Counted from the first letter of the stretch, positions 32,935 to 43,478 are shown. The stretch: 64,000 bases of DNA from Bathynomus jamesi (GCA_023014485.1 JAJOZX010000877.1:527001-591000); one strand, 5' to 3'. Program-made: numbers and translations. The notes: a model not told the origin generated them from the sequence alone.

Positions 32935-32991
32935 GGTTAGGTTAGGTTAGGCTAGGCTAGGCTAGGCTAGGCTAGGCTCGGTAAGGTTAAG
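32935..32991 (+). repeat. Interstitial TTAGG/CTAGG repeats
   Basis: Three TTAGG units pass into five CTAGG-type units (GGTTAGGTTAGGTTAGGCTA...), then decay. TTAGG is the arthropod telomere unit. The short length and the mixed units argue for an internal relic, not a chromosome end. Confidence 0.8.
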
Positions 32992-33087
32992 TGATAATAA
33001 GAGTGTCTATACAATATCTCGCCAAAGTAAACGAAACGAGTAACGGCCAAGGGAAGCCAAAAGTAGACACACCCAAAATGGTAAAAG

Positions 33088-33090
<3 letters not shown>

Positions 33091-33131
<41 letters not shown>
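33091..33131. repeat. (CA)n microsatellite
   Basis: About 20 uninterrupted CA units. Confidence 0.97.
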
Positions 33132-33132
<1 letters not shown>

Positions 33133-33235
33133 TAGATGTATTGCTTTGTTTTAAATTAATATATCGCAGTCAAATTTAGTTCACGTTTTCAACTGAAAAT
33201 TTATTCACAACTTTTTTCATATACGATACCATGAC

Positions 33236-33236
<1 letters not shown>

Positions 33237-33268
<32 letters not shown>

Positions 33269-33269
33269 G
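33237..33269. repeat. (CA)n(TA)n compound microsatellite
   Basis: CA units passing into TA units. Confidence 0.95.
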
Positions 33270-33486
33270 AGTATATCATGGTTTATCCTTCGAGAGAAAT
33301 GTATCTGAGCGGCTGCAGCAAAAGGAACAAAAATAAATGGATTTGCAATACGAAATATACACACCAATTAAATTTTTTCACTGTAAAAACATTAGTTATT
33401 TTTTTCTTCTAAAAACGAGTAAACAATGAAAAAATAAATAAATAAAATATAACTTAATAGACTCGTGTATATATCGCATTACACAC

Positions 33487-33487
<1 letters not shown>

Positions 33488-33548
<61 letters not shown>
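33488..33548. repeat. (TA)n microsatellite
   Basis: Long TA array next to a Penelope end fragment. Confidence 0.97.
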
Positions 33549-33553
<5 letters not shown>

Positions 33554-33554
33554 T

Positions 33555-33642
33555 AGGAGAAATTCAATGACAAGGAGGAATGTAAATGCCATGAAAAGTC
33601 TTCTTTAATGCGCAACGTTTCGAGCAATACGCTCATCATCAT
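33555..33642 (-). mobile_element. Penelope 3'-end fragment
   Basis: Matches the left Penelope terminus at 20005-20093 almost base for base (CAATGACAAGGAGGAATG, AACGTTTCGAGCAATACGC, TCATCATCA) and then stops. It is an 88-bp orphan end sandwiched between (TA)n arrays (33488-33548 and 33681-33727). Confidence 0.85.
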
Positions 33643-33677
33643 AGATTGTCACGATAAAGTTTGAAGTAAACGAATGA

Positions 33678-33680
<3 letters not shown>

Positions 33681-33727
<47 letters not shown>
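33681..33727. repeat. (TA)n microsatellite
   Basis: TA array at the 5' edge of the non-LTR fragment that follows. Confidence 0.97.
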
Positions 33728-33729
<2 letters not shown>

Positions 33730-34650
33730 TTGCGGGGTGAGACAAGGCTCCTTGCTCTCCCCTATCCTGTTTAATGTATATATCGACGGATTAATTGCTT
33801 CCCTTAATGAGGCAACAGTAGGATGTTGTATAGATAACAAGGATAAATAACTTAGTTTATGCCGATGATATGGTGTTAATAAGTCCCTCTGTTAAAGGTC
33901 TGGATCGGCTACTAAAAGTCTGCGAAGTGTATTCGCAGAAACATGATATTCTTTTTAATGTTACAAAAACTAAGGTTATGCAATTTCATCCTAAAAGCTG
34001 TAATCAGCCAGCTGATATAAGGTTTAAAATGAATGGTGAAGTAATTGAGGAAGTACAAGAGTTTAAGTATTCGGGTCAAACTATTACCAGCTCCTTGAGT
34101 GATGACTCGGATATAAGAAAACAATCTCGAAGCCTGTATGCTAAAGCGAATATGACCATAAGGAACTTTCGATTCTGTACAAGTGAAGCTAAAGACATTC
34201 TCTTTCGTACTTTCTGCAGTAATATATACGGACAGCAACTGTGGGTGAATTATAAAAAAGGTTCTGGCAGAACTCTAAATTTGCTGTACAACAGGTCTTT
34301 TAGACTCTTACATAAATGACCCCCGAGATGCTCAGCTTCGCAAATGTTTGCTACCTGCAATGTCCCGAGCTTCCCGGAGGTAACAAGACGTGTTCAACAC
34401 AGTCTAATGCAAATAATTAAAAAATCAACCAACCCGATCATCCAAGCTATCCATGAGTCCTGCCATTTATCCTCTAAGCTATGGACTTCTTGGTACGAAA
34501 ACGTCTGTCTGTAGCTCCACTTAACTTCGACATTACAGTATTATTTCTAATCAATTGTATATATTTCTATCCTTAGTATATGAACTGTCATTGTATTAAT
34601 AATATTTGTCATATGGACTATAGTCTGCCAATAAACATTTTCATTTTTCA
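33728..34650 (+). mobile_element. Non-LTR retroposon fragment (RT palm to 3' end)
   Basis: Begins inside the reverse transcriptase (GVRQGSLLSPILFNVYIDGL) and runs to a 3' end with CCAATAAACATTTTCATTTTTCA, which is AATAAA-containing and polyA-poor. It was 5'-truncated at a TA array. The style, with a compact YADD and a KYSGQTITS-like block, differs from the CR1 and Jockey copies elsewhere in the window, so this is a third non-LTR family. Clade not resolved. Confidence 0.75.
33730..34500 (+). pseudogene. Reverse transcriptase fragment with YADD
   Basis: GVRQGSLLSPILFNVYIDGL (motif B), LVYADDMVLISPS (motif C), FNVTKTKVMQF, EFKYSGQTITSS and LLYNRSFRLLHK, followed by a shifted MFATCNVPSFPEVTRR. 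A stop at 33846-33848 (TAA) and a stop at 34317-34319 break the frame. Confidence 0.78.
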
Positions 34651-34658
34651 TTTATGTA

Positions 34659-34666
34659 TATATATA

Positions 34667-34703
<37 letters not shown>
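34659..34703. repeat. (TA)n microsatellite with mariner-like CAGGGTA edge
   Basis: The TA array is followed by TACAGGGTATATATAT, possibly the first bases of a mariner end, then transposon #3. Confidence 0.85.
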
Positions 34704-34706
<3 letters not shown>

Positions 34707-35045
34707 GGTATATATATTAGGGTGGGGTGAAAAATTTTTCAACTATTGCTTCACTGGTAATAAGGTGGATTGAAGGGTAATAAAAAAGAATATGAGAATT
34801 AAAAAGTTTTCAATTCATCCTAAGTACCCCATTCCCCCCCCCCCCCTCCAAATGGCCGCCAGCCAGTCATTACACGCTTCATAACTCGAAAAGTATTCTT
34901 TTTACAAAAACGTTTGCTGAAGCAAAAATTGTGTATTTCACATTTTCTACCTCATATAAATGTTTCAGATGTTTAATGAATTTTTTTTATTTTTCAGGTT
35001 TTTGTTGGATTTGGAATTGGTAATTTCTGATAATTAGTAACAAAT

Positions 35046-37270
35046 ATGGCTTCTTTTTCAAACATTAGAGCTACAAGGAGTCAATCAAAACCACATTTTA
35101 TATTTGGAACCGCACAAGAGCTTCCTCTTACAACATTGCCAACAAATGAACAGGTGGGCCAATACCATGTTCTTTTAAAAGAAGCCACTTCAGTGACTTC
35201 ACATAACTCTGATATTTTCAACAAAATTACTGAAGATATACTCTGTATTTGGAGAAAAGCTTCAATTCCTGCAATAGCTGACAAATCAGTTTATATCAAA
35301 TTAAAGCGGTTCATCGGCAAAGCAAACGATCTTGGTAGATCAAAAAGTAGTGTCAAAATGAGAGAAAATTTTAATGACACCTTGGAAGAATTATTCGTTA
35401 TCAGTGCCTGTAAATGCCCTTTTATCTCCCATCAAAACTTTGGCTGTCCTAAGAGCTGCGAAGATGTTCACATAAGATGCACCTGTCGAAGAGAACTGAA
35501 GGTACCAAAAGAAGAGCTTCTGTTTGTACAGGATCAGCGATCGACGCGTACAATGAAAATAGGGATAAAGCCATGACAAAAAGAATTCAAAAAATGCAGT
35601 CTAGGAAACTGCGGACAGAAGAAGGAATGGTTAAAAGAAGAAGAGAAATGAAGGACTCTCATATTTTAACCGAAGTAGAGTGTTTTTCAGATGTAGAGAG
35701 TACTTCCACACAATATGAATTAGACCCACATCAGAATGAATCAGACTATGAGTCAGTTGCCATTCAAGGTCAAATGAGACTTCCATTGCCTACTGTAGCG
35801 ATGGAAGCCGATAGATTTGGAATTTCAGATCGAGCAGCAGCTGCTTTGGCTTCAGCTGCTTTAGTTGATTATGGAGCAATCACTAAAGAAGATAGTACGC
35901 TTTTGATTGACAAGAACAAAATCCGACGGGAAAGAGAGAAAATGAGAAAAAGTTTGGTGATGGAGAGTAAAGCTAATCCTGCTGTCATATCTGCTATATT
36001 TTTTGACGGAAGAAAGGACAAGACTTTGGTGAAGGTGAAGAAAGGAAACAAATGGTATGGAGACTCCATTAGAGAGGAACACTATGTTTTGGTGTCTGAG
36101 CCAGGAAATGAATATTTAACCCATGTAGTTCCTTCTTCTGGTAAAGCTCAAGATATAGCTGATAGTTTGTTCTCCTTCTTTCAAGAGTCAGCTATTAATG
36201 AGAGCATTCGTCTCATAGGATGTGACAGTACAAATACCAACACAGGTGCCACGGGTGGGATCATCCACCTCATAGAAGAAAAACTAAAGAAACCGTTACA
36301 ATGGAGCATTTGTATGCTGCATACAAATGAACTTCCCCTTCGACACTTATTTGAACATTTTGATGGTAAAACAAAAGGTCCAACATGTTTCACTGGAAAA
36401 ATCAGAGTAGCACTGAAAGAATGTGAAAAAATGCCTACAGTCAATTTCAAACCAATTAGAGAAGGCATTGATTTAACACATATCAGAAGGGGTTACCGAT
36501 GATCTTAGCCAAGATCAACAGTATTTGTACGAAATTATTGTGGCTCTAAAAAGTGGGAATGTATTAAAAGATTTGGAAAATACAAAACCCGGCCCACTGA
36601 GCCATTCTCGATGCCTAACATTAGCAAATCGTGTCTGCCGCCTATACATTGCAGAGAAAACTCCTTCATTGGCTCTTTATTCAATAATTTTCTTCATTGT
36701 TACAAATTATGGACCAAGCTGGTTCGATATCAAGAGTAGACCATATATGTGGAATGGACCACATCACATATTTGGAGCAATTAAAAGATTTCATCTTCCA
36801 AAGGATGTAGAAACGCATATTTTGCTCATTGCGAAAATGTTCTGATAGCAATGTTATCAGATACATTAGAATAAAAACGAAACAGAGCAGTTGATTTCAT
36901 CATGAACATTAGAACAAAGACGGAAAATGTGTCCAAAATCAGAGAATTTAAGGTTCCTGAGATAAATTTCAACACAAACGCATGGGATGATATTATTTAC
37001 TGGTCAAAAGAAATGCTGACTGAACCTCCCCTCACTTTGGCGCTCACAAATATTGAACTCAATGCACTTAGGGTTAAAAAACTGTGCCTACCCAATTATC
37101 CACTTCATTCACAAAGTGTCGAGAGGGCAATAAAACGTGTCACCGATGCGGCCTCATCTGCATATTCCCAAGAATCCCGTGATGGATTTATAAGAGCAAG
37201 AATTAGGTCTCGATCATTGCTGCCATGTATGGAAACCAAGAAAGAAATGACTTCACTTTTTGACAATTAG
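35046..37270 (+). pseudogene. Transposase of element #3
   Basis: The ATG at 35046 follows a TTTTTTATTTTTCAG acceptor-like tract, which suggests an intron upstream. A Cys cluster (SACKCPF...CPKSC...CTC) precedes LKVPKEELLFVQDQRSTRTM. After a shift near 35560 the core has IFFDGRKDKTL (Asp), EEHYVLVSEPG, VVPSSGKAQ, LIGCDSTNTNTGATGG (Asp) and CMLHTNELPLRHLFEHFDG (C-x2-H). Further shifts follow near 36500 and 36850. The end has VPEINFNTNAWDDIIYW, PLHSQSVERAIKRVTDA (candidate Glu) and a DGFIRARIRSRSLLP tail. Three to four lesions; dead but well preserved. Confidence 0.83.
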
Positions 37271-37800
37271 CTTTTAATTAGAGACTGAAATAATTCACCA
37301 AAATTTCATAAAAGCAAACACTTCACGATTTTTGAAAAGGGATCTTTTTGGAAGTGTATTGATTATGTTTCTGCAATTGCGGTAATAAAATGTCAATAAT
37401 TTCTCTCGTTGATTAGTGTTGTTGTAGATTATAGTTTGAATATTCAAAATTATATAAGGTTATTAACTATTATCAAAGTAATATACTTCGGTCATCAAAG
37501 AATTTTTCATTTATTTAGAAAAAAGTGATTTATTTGTGATATCATTTACCGAGGTAAATTTTGATAAAATTTAAAATTGAGAAAATAATTTATAAAAGGG
37601 CACTTTCTAATGTATTTTTTTATTTTGAATCATTTTGTAATCTATAGTGTCTTTTAATTGGATGAATATTTTTCAAGTTATAAGCATTTATATGTTTGAA
37701 TAGCGGCCATTTTGTTTTTTCTCAAAAATGCGCTAGCAGGGCAAAATTGATTTTTCTTTTATATCACTTTATGTCATCTATACTCTATAGAACCCAATAC
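37271..37800. other. 3' untranslated part and right subterminal region of element #3
   Basis: AT-rich; includes AGCGGCCATTTTG near 37702, mirrored by AATGGCCGCC in the left subterminal region at 34852, which supports this as element sequence. Confidence 0.55.
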
Positions 37801-37819
37801 AGCAAATTATAGGTGAAGC

Positions 37820-38523
37820 AAATAAATATTCCGCAAAGAATCGCGTGGAGAAATTCATATTTTTATATTTCTACAAACTATAATTCATACGCTCGGGATG
37901 CCAATTTCCCGTCCACCATTCTGTTCAGTGACGAGGCTGTTTTTTATGGAAATGGTGAGGTAAATCGACAGAACACCCGCTACTGGTCTCAAAACAACCC
38001 TCACTGATATACCTCTTCAAAGGAACAAGGTGCATCTCGGGTGATGGTATGGTGTGGCATTTGGAAGGATCGCATCATAGGCCCCCTCTTTTTCGATGAA
38101 CATGTCACTGGAGGCACCTACCTACGTATGCTCAAGGAAGAAGCATTTCCCAGTGTCTTGAACGAAGAAGGAAATTTCCAACATGGTTCCAGCAAGAGAC
38201 GGCGCTCCTGCACATTACAGCACCCAAGTAAGGGAATACCTGTACCAACAATTCCCTGTTCATTGGATAGGACTTCGAGGGCCTGTGGAATGGCCAGCTA
38301 GAAGCCCGGATCTCACGCCACTAGATTTTTATCTCTGGGGCCACTTGAAAGCGCTGGTATACGCATAGAAAATTAGGAGTGTTGAACATTTGCGGCAGCG
38401 CATTATTGGGGCATGTAACACCATTATTCCTGACATCATTCACCGTGTGCTTGCTGACTGGGTATCACGTCTGAATTTGCGTATTGAAAACAATGGTGGA
38501 CATATTGAGCACGTTCTGTAAAT
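37820..38523 (+). pseudogene. mariner transposase fragment, DD41D type
   Basis: Reads ANFPSTILFSDEAVFYGNG (first Asp), NRQNTRYWSQNNPH, VMVWCGIWKDRIIGPLFF, RDGAPAHYSTQVREYL (second Asp) and WPARSPDLTPLDFYLWG (third Asp, 41 residues on), ending near GHIEHVL. Frameshifts occur near 38005 and 38185, and a TAG interrupts after LKALVYA. Confidence 0.82.
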
Positions 38524-38583
38524 AAAAGCTTTTGTTTTGCCTTTTTTATTATTTTTCCTATGATGCCGGACTTATGGGACACC

Positions 38584-38587
<4 letters not shown>
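37831..38587 (+). mobile_element. mariner-type element, 5'-truncated (DD41D spacing)
   Basis: The right end CCGGACTTATGGGACACCCTG runs into (TA)n at 38588. The left part is missing. It encodes the C-terminal two thirds of a transposase. Spacing between the second and third catalytic Asp is 41 residues, which matches the DD41D (rosa/VS-like) group of IS630-Tc1-mariner. Confidence 0.8.

Positions 38588-38634
<47 letters not shown>
38588..38634. repeat. (TA)n microsatellite
   Basis: TA array between the mariner end and the tRNA-like foldback. Confidence 0.97.
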
Positions 38635-38640
<6 letters not shown>

Positions 38641-38710
38641 AGAACGACGCTTGTGTAGAAGAGCGTTCCGCGCAAGATGAGGAGGGAGAACGAACAAATG
38701 AAAAATGAAG

Positions 38711-38782
38711 TACCACCCGGGAATCGAACCCGGGATCATCCGATTGCCGGTCAGATATGCTATCCACTACACCATGGACCTC
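38711..38782 (-). repeat. tRNA-like core, unit 1
   Basis: Good T arm and an anticodon-like loop CCGGCAA on a TCTGA/TCGGA stem. Read strictly this would give anticodon GGC (Ala), but position 33 is C and the acceptor strands do not pair, so it is tRNA-derived and not a gene. Confidence 0.7.
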
Positions 38783-39002
38783 GATCAATCAGAAGTCGTA
38801 ATTCTCCTACATACGAGCAGAAACCAATGCCCTGAGGGGGCACCTTCGCATGCCGTACATATCTTCTACACAACCGTCGTTCTTTACATTAATTATACTG
38901 TGTTGTTTGCAGTTAAAATGTATATATGTACGGCATGCGGAAGTGCCCCCAGGGCATTGGCTTCTGCTCGTATGTAGGAGAATTACGACTTCTGATTGAT
39001 CG

Positions 39003-39073
39003 AGGTCCATGGTGTAGTGGATAGCATATCTGACCGGCAATCGGATGATCCCGGGTTCGATTTCCGGGTGGTA
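39003..39073 (+). repeat. tRNA-like core, unit 2 (inverted partner)
   Basis: Mirror of unit 1 with one T-stem change (CGATTTCCGGG). Confidence 0.7.
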
Positions 39074-39600
39074 CCTCATTTTTCATTTGTTCGTTCTCCC
39101 TCCTCATCTTGTGCGGAACGCTCTTCTACAGAAGCGTCGTTCTTTACATTAATTATACTGTGTGTTGTTTGCAGTTAAAATGTGTATATATATATATATA
39201 CCGTCTGCTAAAAAAAAGGGTTAACTTTAAAAACAGCCATGAAATCAACATTTATTAACCAATCATAATGAAACTCATACAGAGCAAAACTATGTAAACA
39301 GTATATCGGTGCACCAATTTTCAGATTATTATATTCAAAATTAATGATTTAATGAGGCTTGTTTATGTTTAACAAATTTTGTTGGTGAACATCGCTCCAT
39401 TTTTTAATTCTGAGAGTCCACAAAGGCGGTAAAACTTTGGTAATAAAATTTTTATTCTAATTTTAGTTATAAAATACATCATACGATTTATAAAATATAG
39501 GAAATGCCTCCATTAAAAAAAACATGAAAATAAAAAACGGATTTTTAATTTCGAAACAGAACTTAAATCCTAAGTTTACAAAAGAAATCAAATTAACATT

Positions 39601-41270
39601 TTACTCTTTTGGAATTCCTATTAAAAAAAATTGTTCAATGTGTTTCTCTTCTGTTTCAACAATTTTCTTCACTCTTGGATGAAATTCATCAATGGTTCGA
39701 TCGATCTGCTCCTGTGGTATCTCTTCCCACTTCTCCACAAGAAGCTGACGCGAGTGATCAACATTTCTCACCCTGCTTCTGTAAACTCTTTGTGCCAAAT
39801 TTTCCCAGATTCCATAGTCGACAGGGTTCAAGTCAGAACTGTTAGGTGGCCAATTTTGGAGTTCAAGTAATCCTGGGACATTATTTTTTAAGTATTCCAC
39901 AGTTGCTATTGCTGTGTGGGAGTTGTTCCGTCTTGCTGAAAAAGATAATAACCACTGTTGGCTAGATTTTGCATTTCGGGAAGCATGTTTCGCAGCAGAG
40001 TATTTCGATAGTACTCGGCATTAACTTTTACACCAGGCTCAATAAAATGAATGGATGTTTTTCCTAACTTTGATATGCCAACTGACACCATGACACTAGC
40101 TGAGAAATGACTTCTGGTTGCAAAAAGTCTGCTATCAGGTATTTCATTCTTACATTGGACGTGCGAGTAAACTCTGTCATTTTGACTGTTCCGAGGTGGC
40201 TACACAGTAGGGTGGATCGATTTTGCATTTTTTTCGATTTCCATATTCTAATAGAGACAAAAACTTGCGCATGCATGAGAAAATAGCCTCTGCAAAATCT
40301 TAGCTTAATAGGTAATCATCTTCTGCCCCCGGCAGAGCGATGAAAATCATATTTTAGAAGTCAAAAACGTATTTTTAAACCCCAGCTTAGAGTCATAAAA
40401 TTTTGCGTGTGTGTTATTTCATGCCTAAGCAACGATATAAATGCTATGGGAAATATATAAATGCATTATTTAAGACAAAGAGCCGATCTGAAAATATGTA
40501 TAATATACATATTTTCAGATCGGCTCTTTGTCTTAAATAATGCATTTATATATTTCTCATAGCATTTATATCGTTGCTTAGGCATGAAATAACACACACG
40601 CAAAATTTTATGACTCTAGGCTAGGGTTTAAAAATACGTTTTTGACTACTAAAATATGATTTTCATCGCTCTGCCGGGGGCAGAAGATGATTACCTATCA
40701 AGCTAAGATTTTGCAGAGGCTATTTTCTCATGCATGCGCAAGTTTTTGTCTCTATTAGAATATGGAAATCGAAAAAAATGTAAAATCGATCCACCCTACT
40801 ACACAGTGAATCCCTTTTCATCAGTGAAAAAAGCCTTTGAAAGTTTATCAAATGTTACTCGCCGTAAGATTTGTTTGATCTCCGAACTCGTTTCTGCTCA
40901 TCAGTTTGAATAATCTTTTGCCCATGCACTCTTTTGAAAGGTTTTAGTTGAAGATCTTGTTTAATCATGCGTCTCACACTAGTTTCTGATAATTGTAACG
41001 CTTTTGATATGCGAGATGGTTTTCCTGACTTAATATACATTCTTCGACGTCGTCAATATTGTCTTGTATGCGAACAGTTTTTGGTCGCCCACTTCCCTCT
41101 CTTCTTTTGATATCCCCAGTCTCGTCAATTTTCTTTAGAAGTTGTCCCAAACCACCAAGAGTCCATCCTTTGGTGGGGAATTCGGCGGGTAGTTTCGTTC
41201 GTCTATATCCCTTTTCTAGTCTATAATGCTTAATTATAATCTTATCTTCCTCTGAAAGAGGCATATTCAC
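39601..41270 (-). pseudogene. mariner-type transposase, split
   Basis: The start at 41270 opens MNMPLSEEDKIIIKHYRLE, a helix-turn-helix region with GWTLGGLGQLLKKID and an RREGSGRPKTVR hinge, then ISKALQLSETSVRRMI and LKPFKRVHGQKI. After the MITE come MTEFTRTSNVRMKYLI..., VSVGISKLGKTSIHFI, YLFQQDGTTP (second Asp), LLELQNWPPNSSDLNPVDYGIW (third Asp region) and an IDRTIDEFHPRVKKIV end. Frameshifts near 41010, 40090 and 39905 make it inactive. It belongs to IS630-Tc1-mariner, outside the DD41D copies. Confidence 0.8.
40208..40798. mobile_element. Palindromic MITE of the TAGGGTGG family
   Basis: 591 bp, starting TAGGGTGGATCGATTTTGCA and ending with the reverse complement. CTACACAG is duplicated exactly (40200-40207, 40799-40806). 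The two arms are complementary almost throughout (GCATGCATGAGAAAA, CCCCGGCAGAGCGATG), with a centre near 40502. It has no frame of its own. The shared first bases and duplication size tie it to transposons #2-#4, whose transposase could have moved it (inference). Confidence 0.9.
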
Positions 41271-41597
41271 TATATTTTATAACCCTGCAAAAAAAAATCG
41301 TATATTAGAATTTACAAAAGTGAAAATGGAAATAAAAGATCCTTGATTAGTTTGTCGAGCATCAGTTGTAGTATTATTAGAGAAATGCTTAATAAATCGT
41401 TATTTTTGATATCTTCGAACTGAAATTTGATTTACGGGTAGATGTTTTATGTATCTTTTACGTGTATAAGTTTCATACTGGTTGTTTGAAAACTGTTGAT
41501 TCCATGGATGTTTTTAGAGTGAACCCTTTTTTTTTGGCAGACTGTGTATATTGCATCTATACATGTTTGAAGCATAAATCATGACAGCTTTCTCTTT

Positions 41598-41618
41598 ATA
41601 TATATATATATATATATA
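41598..41618. repeat. (TA)n microsatellite
   Basis: Short TA array left of a strong hairpin. Confidence 0.9.
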
Positions 41619-41697
41619 AGGAAACACAAAGTCCGAGCGCTTTCCTCCTTGATAATGTGAATATATCACGAAAGCGCTCGGACTTTGTGTTTCCTTT
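41619..41697. repeat. Strong hairpin, 25-bp arms
   Basis: GGAAACACAAAGTCCGAGCG and its reverse complement enclose a spacer of about 30 bases (CTCCTTGATAATG...). The AAAGCGCTCGGACTTTG word recalls the terminal words of Penelope-like and related retroelements, but no coding sequence is linked to it here. Confidence 0.7.
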
Positions 41698-41754
41698 TCC
41701 CTGTGGTTGTTTGCTTATTAATAAGATCACGTGTTATTTTGTGATTTTAGTGCA

Positions 41755-42060
41755 TATATATATATATACTTACAGTAGATGCCCTGAGTATTCTCTAAGC
41801 TATTAGGGTGGAGCCACTAAAGAAAAGTATGAATTAAGGAGGTATCTCCACTCGAAAATAGAGAACGAAGCTATAGCGAAGCGTAGCAGTATGAAAGAAA
41901 TTTATATGGTGTATTGTGGTGCATGATTGCTCCTTCCCTTCGGGAGGAACCTGGAACTTAGTCTCTCTCCTTTATCATAATTCTGTGTTTGATGATTTCC
42001 CGAAGGAGTTCGACACCATTAAAAAAATGGAGCCTCCGAATAAAGAATTATGTCATATGT
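41755..42060. other. No gene; solitary TAGGGTGGAGC end at 41803
   Basis: TAGGGTGGAGCCACTAAAG begins at 41803, resembling the left ends of transposons #2-#4, but no matching right end is visible. The rest is unassigned. Confidence 0.4.
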
Positions 42061-42071
42061 AAGAATACTTA

Positions 42072-42180
<109 letters not shown>

Positions 42181-42411
42181 AGTGAACTGGAATATTTAGG
42201 TAATACAGTTTTTTATCAGTATAAATAATGTGTATGAAGAGATATTTTGATACATTCTTTACAGCAGTCACTTCATCACGGTTGCTGTTTTATCACCTTT
42301 CCTACAGATATAAACAAAAAATTACACAGTACAAAGGGATATTTTTATTTATTCACCAAACGTTAGATTATAAAATATAATTAAAGGTATGCTTTAAATC
42401 GGCTAACAATA

Positions 42412-42414
<3 letters not shown>

Positions 42415-42489
<75 letters not shown>
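42415..42489. repeat. (TA)n microsatellite
   Basis: TA array interrupted by CATACATA, left of the hAT-like MITE. Confidence 0.97.
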
Positions 42490-42494
<5 letters not shown>

Positions 42495-43013
42495 CAGTGG
42501 TGTAGTGCTGTGGGAACGCGTGGGAACGGCGTTCCCTTACTTTTTTGGTAGACGGAACGGCGTTCCCTCACTATTTCAAATAAATCCGAACTTACAAATC
42601 TCTAACGTCATGAAATTTTAATTCCCACCCTAGAAGAAATATGAGAAAGAATCATTAACTGCTTCATTTCTTTTAGCTTCGACTGAGGCAATGCTAGCCT
42701 ATAAAGATCTGGTGAAACAGTCACCACGGCGTACCAGTTGTTAACTTTTTTTAGTTAATCATTCCAGTTGTTAGCTATTTTTATTGATCGTACTGGATGT
42801 CGTATATCTAATGACACTGGAAATACTGCATCTTCAACCTTGGAATATATCCTAATATCCAATGCATATGACCTCAAAATATCCCTGAAATTGGTCAGAT
42901 TTCAAAAGATTTCCAGGTGGGCTTACAGTGCCCCCGGACCCCCAGCTGTATGGGCTCGCCGCGCTCCTTTCAAAATGCGTTCCCTCACTTCTTTATTTAG
43001 CACTACACCACTG
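42495..43013. mobile_element. hAT-like non-autonomous element
   Basis: Ends CAGTGGTGTAGTGCT / AGCACTACACCACTG are inverted repeats of hAT style (CAGTGG start). The next bases are also partly repeated (GCGTTCCCTCACT). It is 519 bp long and lies between simple repeats, so the target duplication cannot be read. No protein is recognised. Confidence 0.72.
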
Positions 43014-43019
43014 TGTGTG

Positions 43020-43021
43020 TA

Positions 43022-43078
<57 letters not shown>
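43020..43078. repeat. (TA)n microsatellite
   Basis: TA array right of the hAT-like element. Confidence 0.97.
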
Positions 43079-43079
<1 letters not shown>

Positions 43080-43081
<2 letters not shown>

Positions 43082-43345
43082 GAGGATGTCTGTCTGATGT
43101 TCTACGTTTGTTTATTCACGCCTAAACGGATAGGGTAATCTCCATAAAATTTAGTATACACATTAAGGGAGAACCAGGGAAGGTTTTAGTAACAAACTTG
43201 CTCCTCTAAGTTCCCCCAAAGGTTGTTTTGGGGGCTTTTGCTGCGCAAGGAGTAGTAGGCGTTCTGTTATATATACACATATATATATATATGTATATAT
43301 ATATATTCTATGCAGGAGGAGGGGCGAAGGGTTAGCGACCGCAAA
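43080..43345. other. Unassigned, probably repeat-derived
   Basis: Contains CACGCCTAAACGGATAGGG and a GGGGGCTTTTGCTGC segment, with no frame. It is bounded on both sides by TA arrays (43020-43078, 43348-43382). Confidence 0.35.
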
Positions 43346-43351
43346 ATTGCC

Positions 43352-43383
<32 letters not shown>

Positions 43384-43385
<2 letters not shown>

Positions 43386-43443
43386 TAAAGAACGACGCTT
43401 GTATAGGAGAACATTCCGCGCAAGATGAGAAGAGAGAACGAAC
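43384..43443 (-). repeat. tRNA-like SINE unit, tail fragment
   Basis: AAGAACGACGCTTGTATAGG followed by CATTCCGCGCAAGATGAG and GAACGAACA matches the 3' part of the foldback SINE unit; the tRNA-like core is lost. Confidence 0.8.
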
Positions 43444-43478
43444 ATATACTGTATATACAGTATATATACACACACAAA

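Larger units (their letters stand above)
34718..37830 (+). mobile_element. DNA transposon #3 (TAGGGTGG family), right end truncated
   Basis: The left end reads TAGGGTGGGGTGAAAAATTT, the same first 8 bases as #2. At the right, GGTGAAGCAAATAAAT (about 37811-37826) matches the complement of the left repeat 29-45 bases in, so roughly the last 25-30 bp were lost where a mariner fragment abuts. Its transposase (35046-37270) is homologous to #2. No duplication can be checked. Confidence 0.78.
38636..39185. repeat. Foldback made of two inverted tRNA-like SINE units
   Basis: A minus-strand unit (38636-38865) and a plus-strand unit (38930-39185) are near-perfect reverse complements: AAGAACGACGCTTGTGTAG, the tRNA-like core, CTACATACGAGCAGAA and ATGCCGTACAT. 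The central spacer repeats the unit's 3' tail (TTCTTTACATTAATTATAC). Each unit has box A-like TGGTGTAGTGGATAGC and a T arm CCGGG-TTCGATT-CCCGG. The same unit recurs at 43384, 52862, 59218 and 61485. It appears to be a tRNA-derived SINE ending in (TA)n. Confidence 0.82.
39201..41544 (-). mobile_element. mariner/Tc1-group element with A-rich ends, split by a MITE
   Basis: Inverted ends CYGTCTGCYAAAAAAAAGGG with TA next to them. It encodes on the minus strand a transposase in pieces (41270-40807 and 40200-39601). The 40208-40798 MITE with its 8-bp duplication is a later insertion. About 80 bp of the terminal regions remain complementary. Confidence 0.83.

Noticed and set aside
32935..32991. Chromosome end (telomere)
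   Set aside because: Only three TTAGG units, mixed with CTAGG, with ordinary repeats on both sides.
38558..39178. Open frames reading PGIEPGIIRLPVRYAIHYTM or ISDRQSDDPGFDSRV (also at 52754, 53014, 59131, 61561)
   Set aside because: They are translations of the tRNA-like SINE unit in either direction; the conserved DNA feature is the tRNA-like core.
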